64,000 bases of DNA from JAHELQ01 sp964491915 (GTDB taxonomy: Bacteria; Acidobacteriota; Aminicenantia; UBA2199): positions 62,001 through 126,000 of the forward strand of contig CAZBHS010000002.1 in assembly GCA_964491915.1 (NCBI GenBank), in the 5' to 3' direction. Made by a program: the position numbers and the translations under genes. This document shows, in pieces, positions 7,727 through 17,500 of the stretch; position 1 is the stretch's first letter; each line of letters starts with the position of its first letter. The notes under the pieces were generated by a model. It was not told the DNA's origin. It worked only from the letters and a program-made list of their open reading frames with translations, and did no database searches.

Positions 7727-8680
7727 ATGGAAAACAAGCAGGATATTTCGACAATAAAAAAGTGGATTGTCGCCATCCGCCCATTCGCGTTGCCGGCCTC
7801 TACGATGCCGGTCATCTTCGGCACAGTGTTGGCAGTGGTAATCGGCGAAGCGCGACTGAATATCGGCTTGTTCCTGTTATCCCTCCTGGCGATGATGATA
7901 CTCCATTCGGCAAGCAATATTCTCAGCGATATCACAGACTTCAAAAAAGGCCTTGACACCGAACCCACGCCGGTGAGCGGAGCTGTTGTCCGCCGATTGA
8001 TTACCCCCCGGGAGGCGATGAAGGCTGCAATCATACTGTTTGTCATAGGCGGAGCATTGGGTCTTCTGATCGCATGGCTCACAGTGCCGGGACTCTTGAT
8101 CATCGGCGGCGTGGGACTGTCGATCGGGGTCGGCTATACATTCGGCGGACCATTGGCTCTGAAATATCATGGGTTGGGGGATTTCGCGGTGTTCATGAAC
8201 TTCGGCATCCTGGGCTCCCTGGGCGCTTGGGTGGTTCAAGCCCGGACCTTTTCCTGGATTCCAATCTTCTGGGCCGTACCCATGGCTCTTTTAGTAATCG
8301 CCATCCTGCATGCCAACAACTGGCGCGATATTCCCTCGGATAAACAGGGGGGCGTCTTTACGATGGCATCGCTTTTCGGAGACAGAGGTTCGCTGGCTTA
8401 TTACGCGTTTCTCATTTTTTTCCCGTTCATCATCATCCTGGCCTTCATGGCGATCCCCGCCATCACAGACACATTCCTCCCGCCCATGCCGCTGGCGTTC
8501 TCACTGACATTGCTGGCGCTTCCCATGGGATTAAAATTGTTCAAAAAGGCGCTGTCCAGGAAACAGCCGGCCCAGCCGCTTGATTTTATCGCTCTGGACG
8601 GAGCCACCGCTCGATACAACCTGGTGTTCGGTCTATTATCCGTCGGTTCGTTGCTGCTCCATCTCGCGGTGAAGGGCTAA
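7727..8680 (+). CDS. menA: UbiA-family prenyltransferase, probably 1,4-dihydroxy-2-naphthoate polyprenyltransferase (MenA)
   Basis: A 317-aa, multi-helix membrane enzyme with the two Asp-rich motifs of UbiA prenyltransferases: N64-x3-D68-x2-D71 in SASNILSDITD and the second motif NNWRDIPSD (about 197-205), which bind the Mg-diphosphate of the isoprenoid donor. The NNxRDxxxDxxxGG form of the second motif is typical of MenA, which prenylates 1,4-dihydroxy-2-naphthoate in menaquinone synthesis. No other men genes are in the window, so a different aromatic acceptor cannot be excluded. GAGGA precedes the ATG. It is followed after 15 nt by the CPBP protease gene. Confidence 0.8.
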   Translation: MENKQDISTIKKWIVAIRPFALPASTMPVIFGTVLAVVIGEARLNIGLFLLSLLAMMILHSASNILSDITDFKKGLDTEPTPVSGAVVRRLITPREAMKAAIILFVIGGALGLLIAWLTVPGLLIIGGVGLSIGVGYTFGGPLALKYHGLGDFAVFMNFGILGSLGAWVVQARTFSWIPIFWAVPMALLVIAILHANNWRDIPSDKQGGVFTMASLFGDRGSLAYYAFLIFFPFIIILAFMAIPAITDTFLPPMPLAFSLTLLALPMGLKLFKKALSRKQPAQPLDFIALDGATARYNLVFGLLSVGSLLLHLAVKG

Positions 8681-8695
8681 GGAATCGCAAACTCC

Positions 8696-9364
8696 ATGGA
8701 AGCGCAGAATCCTTCGCTCACCGCTACGGTCAAAGGGCCCGGGCTTGTGGTCTGGATGGTATTGGCCTCCATTTTATTTCCGCTATTGTTCATCACCCAG
8801 GGAATCGGCCCCTTCGATTTTTGGTGGTGGATGAGCGCCGACATCGCCATCTTCCTGAGCTTGAGTTTCATTCTGGAGCCCGGATACGCGAGCCTGCTTC
8901 GTAACGATTTCCGCTGCGGTTTCGCAAGAAAGCTTCTAATGGGACTGGCGTCGGCAGCCGTCTTATACATCGTGTTCTGGTTGGGGAATATTATCTCGCC
9001 CTTCATTATCCCCAACGCCCGGGACGGGATCGACGGCGTGTACCAATTCAAGAGCTCCGCCTCGGTGACGAGGATTTTCTGGTCCATGATAGTGTTGATC
9101 GGACCGGGCGAAGAGCTGATCTGGCGGGGATTTTTACAACGCCATCTGGGGGCGCGGTTCGGCGAATTCAAAGGATTCATTTTTGCAACGCTATTTTATA
9201 CGGGGATTCATCTTTTCAGCGGCAACATGATGCTCACGGGCGCGGCATTGGTGTGCGGCCTTTTTTGGGGCTTTCTCTATTTCCGCTACCGCTCCATGTT
9301 GATTAACGCCATCAGTCATACAGTTTGGGATGTGGCAGTGTTTCTTCTGTTTCCCTTTCATTGA
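8696..9364 (+). CDS. CPBP (CAAX/Abi-type) intramembrane metalloprotease
   Basis: A 222-aa membrane protein with the three signature motifs of the CPBP family: EExxxR (E139, E140, R144 in GEELIWRG), FxxxH (H172 in FYTGIH) and HxxxD/N (H208, D212 in HTVWD). These form the predicted metal-dependent active site within the membrane. Bacterial members cleave membrane or prenylated substrates, or act in bacteriocin self-immunity; the target here is unknown. It follows the prenyltransferase by 15 nt, so co-transcription is likely. No strong ribosome site is visible in the short gap. Confidence 0.85.
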   Translation: MEAQNPSLTATVKGPGLVVWMVLASILFPLLFITQGIGPFDFWWWMSADIAIFLSLSFILEPGYASLLRNDFRCGFARKLLMGLASAAVLYIVFWLGNIISPFIIPNARDGIDGVYQFKSSASVTRIFWSMIVLIGPGEELIWRGFLQRHLGARFGEFKGFIFATLFYTGIHLFSGNMMLTGAALVCGLFWGFLYFRYRSMLINAISHTVWDVAVFLLFPFH

Positions 9365-9432
9365 GAAGAGGGCAATCGACGCCGGCTGCCGCCCTTGATT
9401 TGTCCGAAAAATTTTACTACAATCGCAGTATT

Positions 9433-10299
9433 ATGAAAACAATAGGATTATTGGGAACCGGTCTCATGGGAGAACCGATGGGCCATCGGCTCCTGGACGC
9501 CGGCTTTAGCTTGAGAGTGTACAATCGCAGCGCTTACAAAACAGAAGCCCTCGTCGGCAAGGGAGCTTCCGCTTCAAATGAAGCGGGCGATGTCATCCGC
9601 GCCTCCGATGTTATCATCACCATGCTGTCCGACTATCCAGCCATCGAAGCAGCCATCCTTCCATTGGCTCCAAAGACGGCCGAGGGGAAAATCTGGATTC
9701 AGATGAGCACGATCTCGCCTGCCGAGAATCTGTCGCTCCAAGAGCAATGGCTCGACGCCGGGGGCAGGTACCTGGAAGCTCCGGTGCTGGGAAGTGTTCC
9801 ACAAGTCAAAAACGGGACCCTATTTGTGCTGGTGGGCGGAGAGGAAGCTCTCCTGCGGGAGTGCGAGCCTCTGCTCCAACAATTGGGCGAGTCCATCCTC
9901 CTATTCGGCGACGTTGGAAGCGCGGCTGCGGCGAAGCTGGCGTTGAATCAGTTGATAGCTTCGTTAACCGCAGGATTTTCTATGAGTTTGGGATATTTGC
10001 GGGAAATGGATGTGGATATCGACCGATTCATGACCATCTTGCGGGACAGCGCACTCTATGCGCCTACCTTCGACAAAAAGCTCGATAAGATGATGCGGCG
10101 GGACTTCCGGAACCCCAACTTCCCGGTGAAGCACATGCTCAAAGATGTGAAGCTGATGCTCGAAGATTTTGGCAAGGCATCGATCGATACAGCGCCTCTA
10201 GATGGAGTGCGGGCTCTGTTGGAGACGGCCATTCAGAATGGGGACCGGGATATGGATTATTCCGCTCTGTACAACGCCGTGCACCCCCGCAAAAAGTAG
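9433..10299 (+). CDS. NAD(P)-dependent beta-hydroxyacid dehydrogenase (3-hydroxyisobutyrate dehydrogenase/GLYR family)
   Basis: A 288-aa soluble oxidoreductase. It begins with the dinucleotide-binding loop GLLGTGLMGEPM (residues 5-16), has the substrate-binding block APVLGSVPQVKNGTL (about 116-130) and the catalytic Lys in AKLALNQ (K168, N172). The family oxidises or reduces short beta-hydroxyacids: 3-hydroxyisobutyrate, tartronate semialdehyde, or glyoxylate/succinic semialdehyde in the GLYR branch, which this one resembles. ATG 9433 is chosen because the Rossmann motif must begin near the N-terminus; a TTG-type start at 9325 would overlap the CPBP gene and add 36 unrelated residues. Confidence 0.85.
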   Translation: MKTIGLLGTGLMGEPMGHRLLDAGFSLRVYNRSAYKTEALVGKGASASNEAGDVIRASDVIITMLSDYPAIEAAILPLAPKTAEGKIWIQMSTISPAENLSLQEQWLDAGGRYLEAPVLGSVPQVKNGTLFVLVGGEEALLRECEPLLQQLGESILLFGDVGSAAAAKLALNQLIASLTAGFSMSLGYLREMDVDIDRFMTILRDSALYAPTFDKKLDKMMRRDFRNPNFPVKHMLKDVKLMLEDFGKASIDTAPLDGVRALLETAIQNGDRDMDYSALYNAVHPRKK

Positions 10300-10305
10300 A
10301 CGCCA

Positions 10306-12120
10306 TTGACCCTTCGACAACCCCTTACCATAGCGCTCTTGCAATTGCCGGTACCGGAGATTCAGCCGCTCTACAACGAGGGCAATATTCCGCTGGCGGC
10401 AGGATATCTTCGGGCGTATGCAGAATCGAAGGCTCCATCGGGCGCTCTGGACATCCGGATCATTCCCCGTGATATCGCCAACTTCGGCGGCGACGCGGCG
10501 ATTTTGGAGTGGATACTCGAGACTCGAGCCGCCATCGTGGGCTTCACCTCGTATATGTGGAATGTCGAACGGAACATCCGGATGGCCCAACGGCTAAAGG
10601 AGAGAATCCCTGGTATCATCACCATCTTGGGCGGTCCGGAGATCGCCGGCAAGCATTGGGCCTTCGCCGAGCCGGCCATCGATGCATTCGTCGTCGGCGA
10701 GGGCGAGCGAGCCTTCATCGAGCTGTTGATTCAGTTTGAGCGAAAACTCCCGTTGCAGAGATTCTTCTCATCGCAGGAATACCTCGACTTGAGCTGCTTG
10801 CCGAATCCTTACCTCCAGGAGATCATCGTCCCCTCCACCGGCGAGCCCATGCTTTTGGAAACCATGCGGGGCTGCCCCTATCAGTGCACGTATTGCTTTT
10901 ATTCGAAGTCCTATTCGAGGATGCGCTATTTTCCCGAAGACCTCATCGGTTCATTCTTCGCAATGGCCCGTCAGTACAGGGTTCCGGAAGTCTATGTCAT
11001 GGATCCCTCCTTCAATGTAGCTCCCGGTCTCGAAGCCCGGCTCGACAAAATCGCCGCCGCCAATACAACAGATATTCCGCTTCATACGGAGATCCGTCTC
11101 GAATCAGTCACCCCTCAGATTGCCCGCTCGATGAAGCAGGCAGGCTTCCACTCGGCTGAGGTGGGCTTGCAATCCATCAATCCCCAGGCCCTCGAGGCGA
11201 TTCACCGCTCGTTTGACCGCGAAGCCTTCATCGCCGGGGCACGCAATCTTCAGCAGCAGGGAATCGATGCCAAGACCGGAGTGATACTGGGTTTGCCTTA
11301 TGACACACCCCAGGATTTCGCAGCTACCCTCGAATTCTTGATCGACCTGAACCTCCAGGAATCAATGGAGATTTACCCCCTCTCGATTTTGCCCGGCACC
11401 ACATTGCGGGACCAGGCAGGGGAGTTCGGCCTCGACTATATGCGTCAACCGCCCTATCAGGTAATCTCCACCCCAACGATGCGGGAGGAGGAGATGCAGT
11501 TGGCCATCACTATCGCCGAAGACAAACTGGGCATCGAATTCTTCCCTCCGTTGATTCCCCGCTTCCACAACCCCCGGCAGCCCTTCATCCATTTCATCGA
11601 CCTGCGACAGAATCTCGAGCAAACAATCGAGCGACTCTTCCAGAAGCCCTCGCGCATCGGCCACTCGCTCACAATCCTCTGGAACCGCGAGATAGACCAT
11701 CCAGCCCTTCGCCGCCTGGCGGAATGGCTCGATGAACACAATCCATCGACCCTGATCCAGCTCATCCTCGACCGCCGGCAGATTCCCTCGATGAAAGAGA
11801 TAAAGAATCTTTTTTCGATCTGGAATCGCCCCGACGCCTACTTCGACCGGATTCACCACTCCAACATCCACCCCCAGAAGCGTCATTCGGTTCGCGTCTT
11901 CCACCTCGCCGAAGACCTGGCTACTGCCGAGGCCTATCTCTGGCAACCCCAATTCTGCGACCTCATCCTCAGATTCTCACCCCAACTGCTCACCCACGGC
12001 AGAGAAATCCTGGAAGAGAAGCCGATTCTCCTCATCGACAGTCCCATCCCCAACGACCAATTGATCCAACTCACCCACGCCTACGCCGGCTTCGACAATT
12101 TCCTCATCAAAATCCCCTAA
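10306..12120 (+). CDS. B12-binding-domain radical SAM protein
   Basis: A 604-aa protein. The N-terminal 130 residues look like a cobalamin-binding Rossmann domain (IALLQLP start, VGFTSYMWN, ILGGPEI, VVGEGE blocks). A radical SAM core follows with the [4Fe-4S]-binding C190-x3-C194-x2-C197 (RGCPYQCTYCFY) and the later EVGLQS and TGVILGLPYDT segments. The C-terminal 200 residues resemble a DUF4080-type extension. Members modify methyl or carbon centres using cobalamin and SAM; the substrate is not predictable. The first in-frame start is a TTG at 10306, six nt after the dehydrogenase, with no clear ribosome site, so the true start is uncertain. cobO at 18010 shows a link to corrinoid use. Confidence 0.8.
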   Translation: MTLRQPLTIALLQLPVPEIQPLYNEGNIPLAAGYLRAYAESKAPSGALDIRIIPRDIANFGGDAAILEWILETRAAIVGFTSYMWNVERNIRMAQRLKERIPGIITILGGPEIAGKHWAFAEPAIDAFVVGEGERAFIELLIQFERKLPLQRFFSSQEYLDLSCLPNPYLQEIIVPSTGEPMLLETMRGCPYQCTYCFYSKSYSRMRYFPEDLIGSFFAMARQYRVPEVYVMDPSFNVAPGLEARLDKIAAANTTDIPLHTEIRLESVTPQIARSMKQAGFHSAEVGLQSINPQALEAIHRSFDREAFIAGARNLQQQGIDAKTGVILGLPYDTPQDFAATLEFLIDLNLQESMEIYPLSILPGTTLRDQAGEFGLDYMRQPPYQVISTPTMREEEMQLAITIAEDKLGIEFFPPLIPRFHNPRQPFIHFIDLRQNLEQTIERLFQKPSRIGHSLTILWNREIDHPALRRLAEWLDEHNPSTLIQLILDRRQIPSMKEIKNLFSIWNRPDAYFDRIHHSNIHPQKRHSVRVFHLAEDLATAEAYLWQPQFCDLILRFSPQLLTHGREILEEKPILLIDSPIPNDQLIQLTHAYAGFDNFLIKIP

Positions 12121-12169
12121 TTCCATCTTACCCTACACCCTTTTCCATCTTATCAGGCGCGCCATTCAT

Positions 12170-12198
12170 TTGACAACATAATTTTTTTTGGTTATCAT
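12170..12198 (+). promoter_or_regulatory. Predicted sigma-70 promoter of the orphan ATPase gene
   Basis: Perfect -35 TTGACA (12170-12175), 17-nt spacer containing a T8 tract, and -10 TATCAT (12193-12198), 48 nt before the ATG at 12246. The ATPase therefore has its own strong promoter and is a separate transcription unit from the radical SAM gene. Confidence 0.6.
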
Positions 12199-12245
12199 AT
12201 CCCCAATAACCGCATGAGATAATGGTTTATTAAAGAGAGGCTCTG

Positions 12246-13403
12246 ATGAAAGCAATGAAGATTTCAAACTTCGGCCCGATCAAAGAAGCCGATGTCGAGT
12301 TCGGAGATTTGACGATTCTGGTTGGCCCGCAGGCTTCCGGTAAGAGTCTTTTTCTTCAATTCTTAAACATGTTACTCGATTACCCATCCATAGCCAAGAC
12401 CTTGAAGAATTTTGGATTTACATTCGACTCAGTTGAAGAGTTTTTGGACCATTACATGGGCAAAGGTATTCATAAAAATTTGACCACGGAGAGCGAGCTT
12501 CTATTCGACCGAAAAATCTTCGATCTAGAAAGAATAATCAGCAACAAACCAAAAATTGACGCGCACCAAACCTTTTACATTCCAGCCCACCGCGCTCTGA
12601 TTATGGAGGAGGGCTGGCCGCGTTGGTTTCAGAATTTGCCCTCTTACCCTTTTGTGGTCAGAGATTTTAGCGAACGCTTAAGGCTTCTTCTAGAAGCGGG
12701 GCTGGGAACAGAGAAATCTCTATTTCCCCAGGAGGGTCGGCTCAAAAGCGCGATTCGTGAAAAAATTCAGCAAACCATCTTCAGAACTGCTTCCATCAAA
12801 TTAGAGACAAAATTTAAAAAAGAATTGAAGCTCGAGATAGCAGGATCTTCCGGTATGGAGCTCCCGATTCTACTTTGGTCATCGGGACAGCGGGAATTCA
12901 TGCCATTGTTATTAGGCTTATATTACCTAACCTCTATCTCAGGGGCCGCCACCAAAAGTCAAATTAAAACAGTGATTATCGAGGAGCCTGAGATGGGCCT
13001 TCACCCCGAAGCCATACTCGGCGTAATTTTCGCTGTGATGGAGTTGATCTGGAGAGGCTATAAAGTAATGATATCCACCCATTCGATTCATGTCCTCGAA
13101 ATCGTCTGGGCATTGTCAGAAATAAAAAATTCAAAACAGTCGATCGAGTCGAAGCAAAATGCTTTCTATGATCTATTCAAAATCAACCGGCCGGATGAAG
13201 GTATCAAAAAAATGATGGAGATCTGCCTCGAGAAGTCCTATAAATTGTACTTTTTCGAACCTGGAGATACCGGTCTATCCATTGCCAAAGACATCACATC
13301 ACTGGATTCGTTCTCCATGGACCCTGGCGTCTCCGGATGGGGCGGATTATCCCAATTCAGTAGCACTATCGTCGATATTGTCGCCGGAATAAACGCGGAA
13401 TAA
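12246..13403 (+). CDS. RecF/ABC-like AAA ATPase (AAA_21/AAA_15 type), stand-alone
   Basis: A 385-aa ABC/SMC-type ATPase. It starts with the ISNFGPI strand typical of this superfamily, has Walker A GPQASGKS (G27-S34), Walker B VIIEEPEMGLHP (about 242-254) and a switch His in ISTHSIH (about 277). A WSSGQRE segment stands where the ABC signature is expected. It does not carry an obvious TOPRIM or nuclease domain. Such single-domain ATPases occur as partners in anti-phage systems (for example AriA of PARIS, Gabija-like OLD proteins), but no nuclease gene is adjacent, so defence is speculative. GAGAGG lies upstream of the ATG. Flanks of 125 nt and 161 nt hold no other gene. Confidence 0.75.
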   Translation: MKAMKISNFGPIKEADVEFGDLTILVGPQASGKSLFLQFLNMLLDYPSIAKTLKNFGFTFDSVEEFLDHYMGKGIHKNLTTESELLFDRKIFDLERIISNKPKIDAHQTFYIPAHRALIMEEGWPRWFQNLPSYPFVVRDFSERLRLLLEAGLGTEKSLFPQEGRLKSAIREKIQQTIFRTASIKLETKFKKELKLEIAGSSGMELPILLWSSGQREFMPLLLGLYYLTSISGAATKSQIKTVIIEEPEMGLHPEAILGVIFAVMELIWRGYKVMISTHSIHVLEIVWALSEIKNSKQSIESKQNAFYDLFKINRPDEGIKKMMEICLEKSYKLYFFEPGDTGLSIAKDITSLDSFSMDPGVSGWGGLSQFSSTIVDIVAGINAE

Positions 13404-13564
13404 AGAGGTTGACCGGTAAAATAAATATTACAGCTCACTCAAAATATGCCCGGCAGGGTTACTCCACTTCTAGATAGCAACGTTAGCTATTATTAAATCT
13501 CGGAAGATGAAAATCTGGACTGTCGAGTATTTGTTCAGATACCCAATACTATCAGTATGGCCTT

Positions 13565-14113
13565 TTACCAGAGCAGATCGTCATCAGCCAGTTCATCTTC
13601 CAGCATATCGTCTGAGCGTATGATGTTTTTTAACTCTTCATAGACATTAAACACGATGGGACAGATCGAACAATTCTGCACCACGCTCAACAATCTCGCC
13701 CGAAATTGCGATTTACGCAAATGCGGATAGGAACGGCATACTTTGGGCCGCACCTCATATATCGAACATTTATTTTGATCCAAAAACAAACAGGGAAGAG
13801 TTTTGATCACCTCTTCGCCGTCTTCATTCTTTTTGAGATATTTCTGGATGAATTCACTCTCACTGAGCTTAAGATGCGCGGAGATTCGTTTGATATCATC
13901 CGCGATAAAATCCGGCGGAATATGTTTACAGCAATTCGCGCACTGTGTGCAATCAATGGCCTCTTCCACCGATTCGTTCAATTGATGCACAAGATCATCC
14001 AGTTCATCATCCGACATATCGTAAAATTTTAGATATGACCGGAAATCCCAATTTTCCTCCTCATCGGCCTCCGCAATGGCTTTGATTTTTTTCAGATCAA
14101 TTTCATATTCCAT
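13565..14113 (-). CDS. YkgJ-family cysteine-cluster protein
   Basis: A 182-aa soluble protein with the YkgJ/Fe-S oxidoreductase-like zinc- or iron-binding cluster: C55-x2-C58-x2-C61-C62 (CTQCANCC), then LPCLFLDQNKCSIYEVRP (C108, C116), CRSYP (C126) and a further C148-x2-C151 pair. The pattern is diagnostic for the family, whose members bind a metal cluster but mostly lack assigned reactions. The C-terminus is acidic. It is transcribed alone on the minus strand. Confidence 0.8.
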   Translation of the reverse strand: MEYEIDLKKIKAIAEADEEENWDFRSYLKFYDMSDDELDDLVHQLNESVEEAIDCTQCANCCKHIPPDFIADDIKRISAHLKLSESEFIQKYLKKNEDGEEVIKTLPCLFLDQNKCSIYEVRPKVCRSYPHLRKSQFRARLLSVVQNCSICPIVFNVYEELKNIIRSDDMLEDELADDDLLW

Positions 14114-14211
14114 AATATGGGCGTCCTTTTCTCATAAGTTTCACTCTTTTTTTTGTATCACAAACCAGCCAAAAAAACAAGAACCAATGCGCCCTTCATT
14201 GCCCAGAAGTA

Positions 14212-14409
14212 TTATTTTTCATCAGGCCCGGCGCTTTTTTTTATTTTCTTCCAGATAAAAATCCCGATATCCATAGCCGCGAACGCCAACAACAGATAGC
14301 CGAGATAATTCTTCCATGAACCGATGTCTTCCGGTCGGATGAATACAGTATTCAACAACCCCACAATAATAAAGGTCAATGTCCTCAAAAAATCCCATTT
14401 CTTTTTCAT
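14212..14409 (-). CDS. Small two-helix membrane protein of unknown function
   Basis: A 65-aa protein with two hydrophobic helices (LTFIIVGLLNTVFI and YLGYLLLAFAAMDIGIFIW) and a basic C-terminal tail. The second of two adjacent ATG codons (14409) is preferred: GAGG then sits 5 nt upstream, rather than 2 nt. An extended -10 element (TGTTATAAT, 14431-14439 complement) precedes it. It is divergent from smc. No family is recognised; small membrane proteins like this are often written as hypothetical. Confidence 0.6.
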   Translation of the reverse strand: MKKKWDFLRTLTFIIVGLLNTVFIRPEDIGSWKNYLGYLLLAFAAMDIGIFIWKKIKKSAGPDEK

Positions 14410-14462
14410 CATTACCTCATTATAAGCTTTATTATAACAGAACGCACGCCGGAAGAAAACGT

Positions 14463-14491
14463 TTTACAAAATCGGGAAATTGTGTTATTTT
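14463..14491 (+). promoter_or_regulatory. Predicted promoter of smc
   Basis: -35 TTTACA (14463-14468), 17-nt spacer, -10 TATTTT (14486-14491), 22 nt before the smc ATG. The divergent small membrane protein has its own extended -10 about 25 nt to the left, so the two genes share a compact divergent promoter region. Confidence 0.45.
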
Positions 14492-14513
14492 AAGAATAAA
14501 CCCAAGAATAATC

Positions 14514-17500
14514 ATGGATATTTATCTAGACAAACTTGAATTGCACGGCTTTAAATCATTCCCCGAAAAGACCGTGATAAAAATGCATAAAGGCATCACC
14601 GTCATCGTCGGACCGAACGGCTGCGGCAAAAGCAATATCGTTGACTCTATTTTCTGGGTGATGGGCGAGCAGCGCATCAAGAACCTCAGGGGAGAGAACA
14701 ACGAAGACCTCATCTTCAACGGAACAGCGGAGAAAAAGCCACTGGGCATGACAGAGGTGGGAGCGTTCTTCGTGAAACATAACGAGCAAGTCTACATCGC
14801 CCGCCGCTATTTCCGCACCGGCGAAAGCAAGTACATCTTAAACGAAAAATACTGCCGCAACAAAGACATTCAAAACGCTCTCTATGACATGCAATTGGGT
14901 GAAAAGAAATACTTTATCTTCGAGCAGGGCAGCATCGACAAACTCATCTCCCTGAAACCGTCGGAGAAAAGAATCCTCATCGAAGAGGCGGCGGGCATCT
15001 TACAATACCTGGAGCGAAAGAAAGAGACCGCCAACAAACTGATTATCGCCGAACAAAACCTCGAAAACCTGGAAATCCTTACCGCCGATAAAGAGAACCG
15101 CCTCAAAGACCTCAAAAACCAGGTCAATTACGTGCGTCGCTATCGTCAACTCAAAGCCGAGCGCACAGATTATCTCAAGGCCCTATTAAAAAAGAAATAC
15201 ATCTATTTTAAAAACGAGTTCGAGTCCAAGCAGGGCGAAATGGAAAAACTCATCAGCCACGAGGCGGTCAAGTCAAAGGATATCACATCCGTTGAGAAGG
15301 AAATTCTCAGGTTGGAAGAGGAACGCTGGCGCACAGACCGGGAATTGAAGGAAAACCAGAAAAACATCTTTGACCTGAACCGCCGCATCCTATCCAACAA
15401 AGGGGAGATCGATAAATCCAAACAGCGTCACGGATTCCTGCAGCAAAAACAGGAAGAGCTAAAAAAGGCGAACGAAACCAACACGCGTGACATTGAAGAA
15501 TGCGATGTGCAGATCGCGGTTGAGCGGGAAAAAATTCAAGGCTTCGAGAAGCAGCTCCAATCGGAGACCGCCGAATACGAGCAGTTGGAGTCCAAGCTCG
15601 ATATTCTCAACAGCGAGCTGGAATCGTTTTCCGACGACGATACGAGCCTCAAATCCGAAATCTCCAGATGTCAATCGGAACTATCTCGCTTCAGCAGCCA
15701 GGCCAAAGACCTGGAACGCAAATTCATTCGCGTCGAGAATGAAATCAACTCTAAATCGAATTTTGTTGCGGAACTCAAGCAGCAGGTTAGTTCGGCGGAC
15801 ATACAAAACCTGGAAAAACAATACGAAGAGATCACTCATAAATACGAAGAGCAAAAATTCACCTACGAAGAGGTGCAGCGCCGCCATCAGCAAAACAGCA
15901 TGGCCATCGACGAATTGAAGGATGAGATCAAAGACGCCCAGAGCGAATTGAAGAATCTCGACAACCAGAAGAACAAATATTTGCAAATCAAAAAAAAGCT
16001 GGTTGGAGACAAAGGGGGAGCCGGAGACCTCGACCATTACGGATACCTCCAGGACCACCTACAAGCCGACAAGGAATTCCATAAATCCCTGGAAAATTTC
16101 TACTTTGAAGAGATGGATGCCATCATCCTCAAAAACAACGAAGACGCCCCAAGATCCAACCAGAACAAATTACTCTTAAGCAACAGCGCCGCAAAGGAAT
16201 TCCCCCAGGGCATAGAACAGGAAGATGGATTTATCGATTTCATCAAAAACGTTTACCAGGTCAAACAGACAGAAATCAAGGAATTCCTGAAGAACGGCGT
16301 TTTAGTTGAGGATCTGCTCAAAGGGATTCGCATCTTCGACAAATACGGCGTCAATGTGGTAACCAAAGACGGCCAGGTGATCACCAATTACGGCATCCTC
16401 ATCCGCAACCGCGACAAAGGCATCCTGGATGTCATCGAAGAGATCCGCGAAATCGACAAAAAGAAAGAGCGCTTGCAATCGGAATTGCAGGACCTGAAGC
16501 AGCGACTGAACAGCGAGAGTGAAATTCTCGAGGAACTCACCTTCGAATTGGACGATCAACGCAGCGAATTGCGCCATCTCGAAGACTCGTTCCGCCGTCT
16601 GCGACATGAACTGGATAGCATGAAAAAGAACCGCGACAACAACCTCAAACGGGTTTCGTTGACGGAATCTGAGATTCAGATGCTGGCGCAGCAGAAGGAC
16701 AAGCTTCAGGAAGAATTCGAGAAAGCGGAAGAAAAAAGCGCGGCCCTCGATGAAGAACTGAAATCATTGAATTTGAAACGCGAGGCCTACCTCGAGGATG
16801 TAAAAAACATCCGCGACGATATCAGCCAGACGGAAAAAGTTTATTTGCAAATAGATAGCGCCATGCGGTTGCTAAAGGAAAAACGCGCCAATAGCGAGAT
16901 CAATGTCAAAACCCAGCAACGCAACAAAGAGAAACTCGCTCGCCAGATCTCAATCAACGAAAAGGAAAGCGAACGGCTGGTCGGCGAATTTGACTCGATC
17001 CAGGATAGAATCTCCGGTGTTCTGGTAGACTCCAAAGGTCTGGACCAGGAGAAAGATGGGTTGGAAAGCACCATAAAAATCATGGAGACCAAGTTCAACT
17101 CCTTGAATACAGATATCAGGAATAAATCCGTCAGCCTTTCCGAGATGCGGCGGGTTTTAGAAGACATCAAAGAAAGCAAAAATAAATTCGAGATCGAGCT
17201 CTCATCGGTAAAAAAAGATTTATATACCCTGGAGGATGTATCGTTCAAGGAATTGAACACCGAATTGGAAAACATCGACGCCCCGGAGGAATTTCTCGAG
17301 ATAAACTCCAGCGAGTTGGATGCGAACGTTAAAGAATTCACCGACCGTCTCGACAAGATGAGAGACAGTAACCGGTTGAATTTTTCCGCGGAATCCGAGT
17401 ATGAGGTCTTGATGAAAGATTACGGTTTCATGATCAACCAGAGGGAAGACATCCTCAAATCCATCGAGGATATGAACTCCGCTATTGAAAAAATCGATCA

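Noticed and set aside
13543..13558. CCAATACTNNNAGTAT element shared with 62492-62507
   Set aside because: Two matches of about 13 fixed bases are expected by chance in 64 kb, and the genes involved are unrelated.
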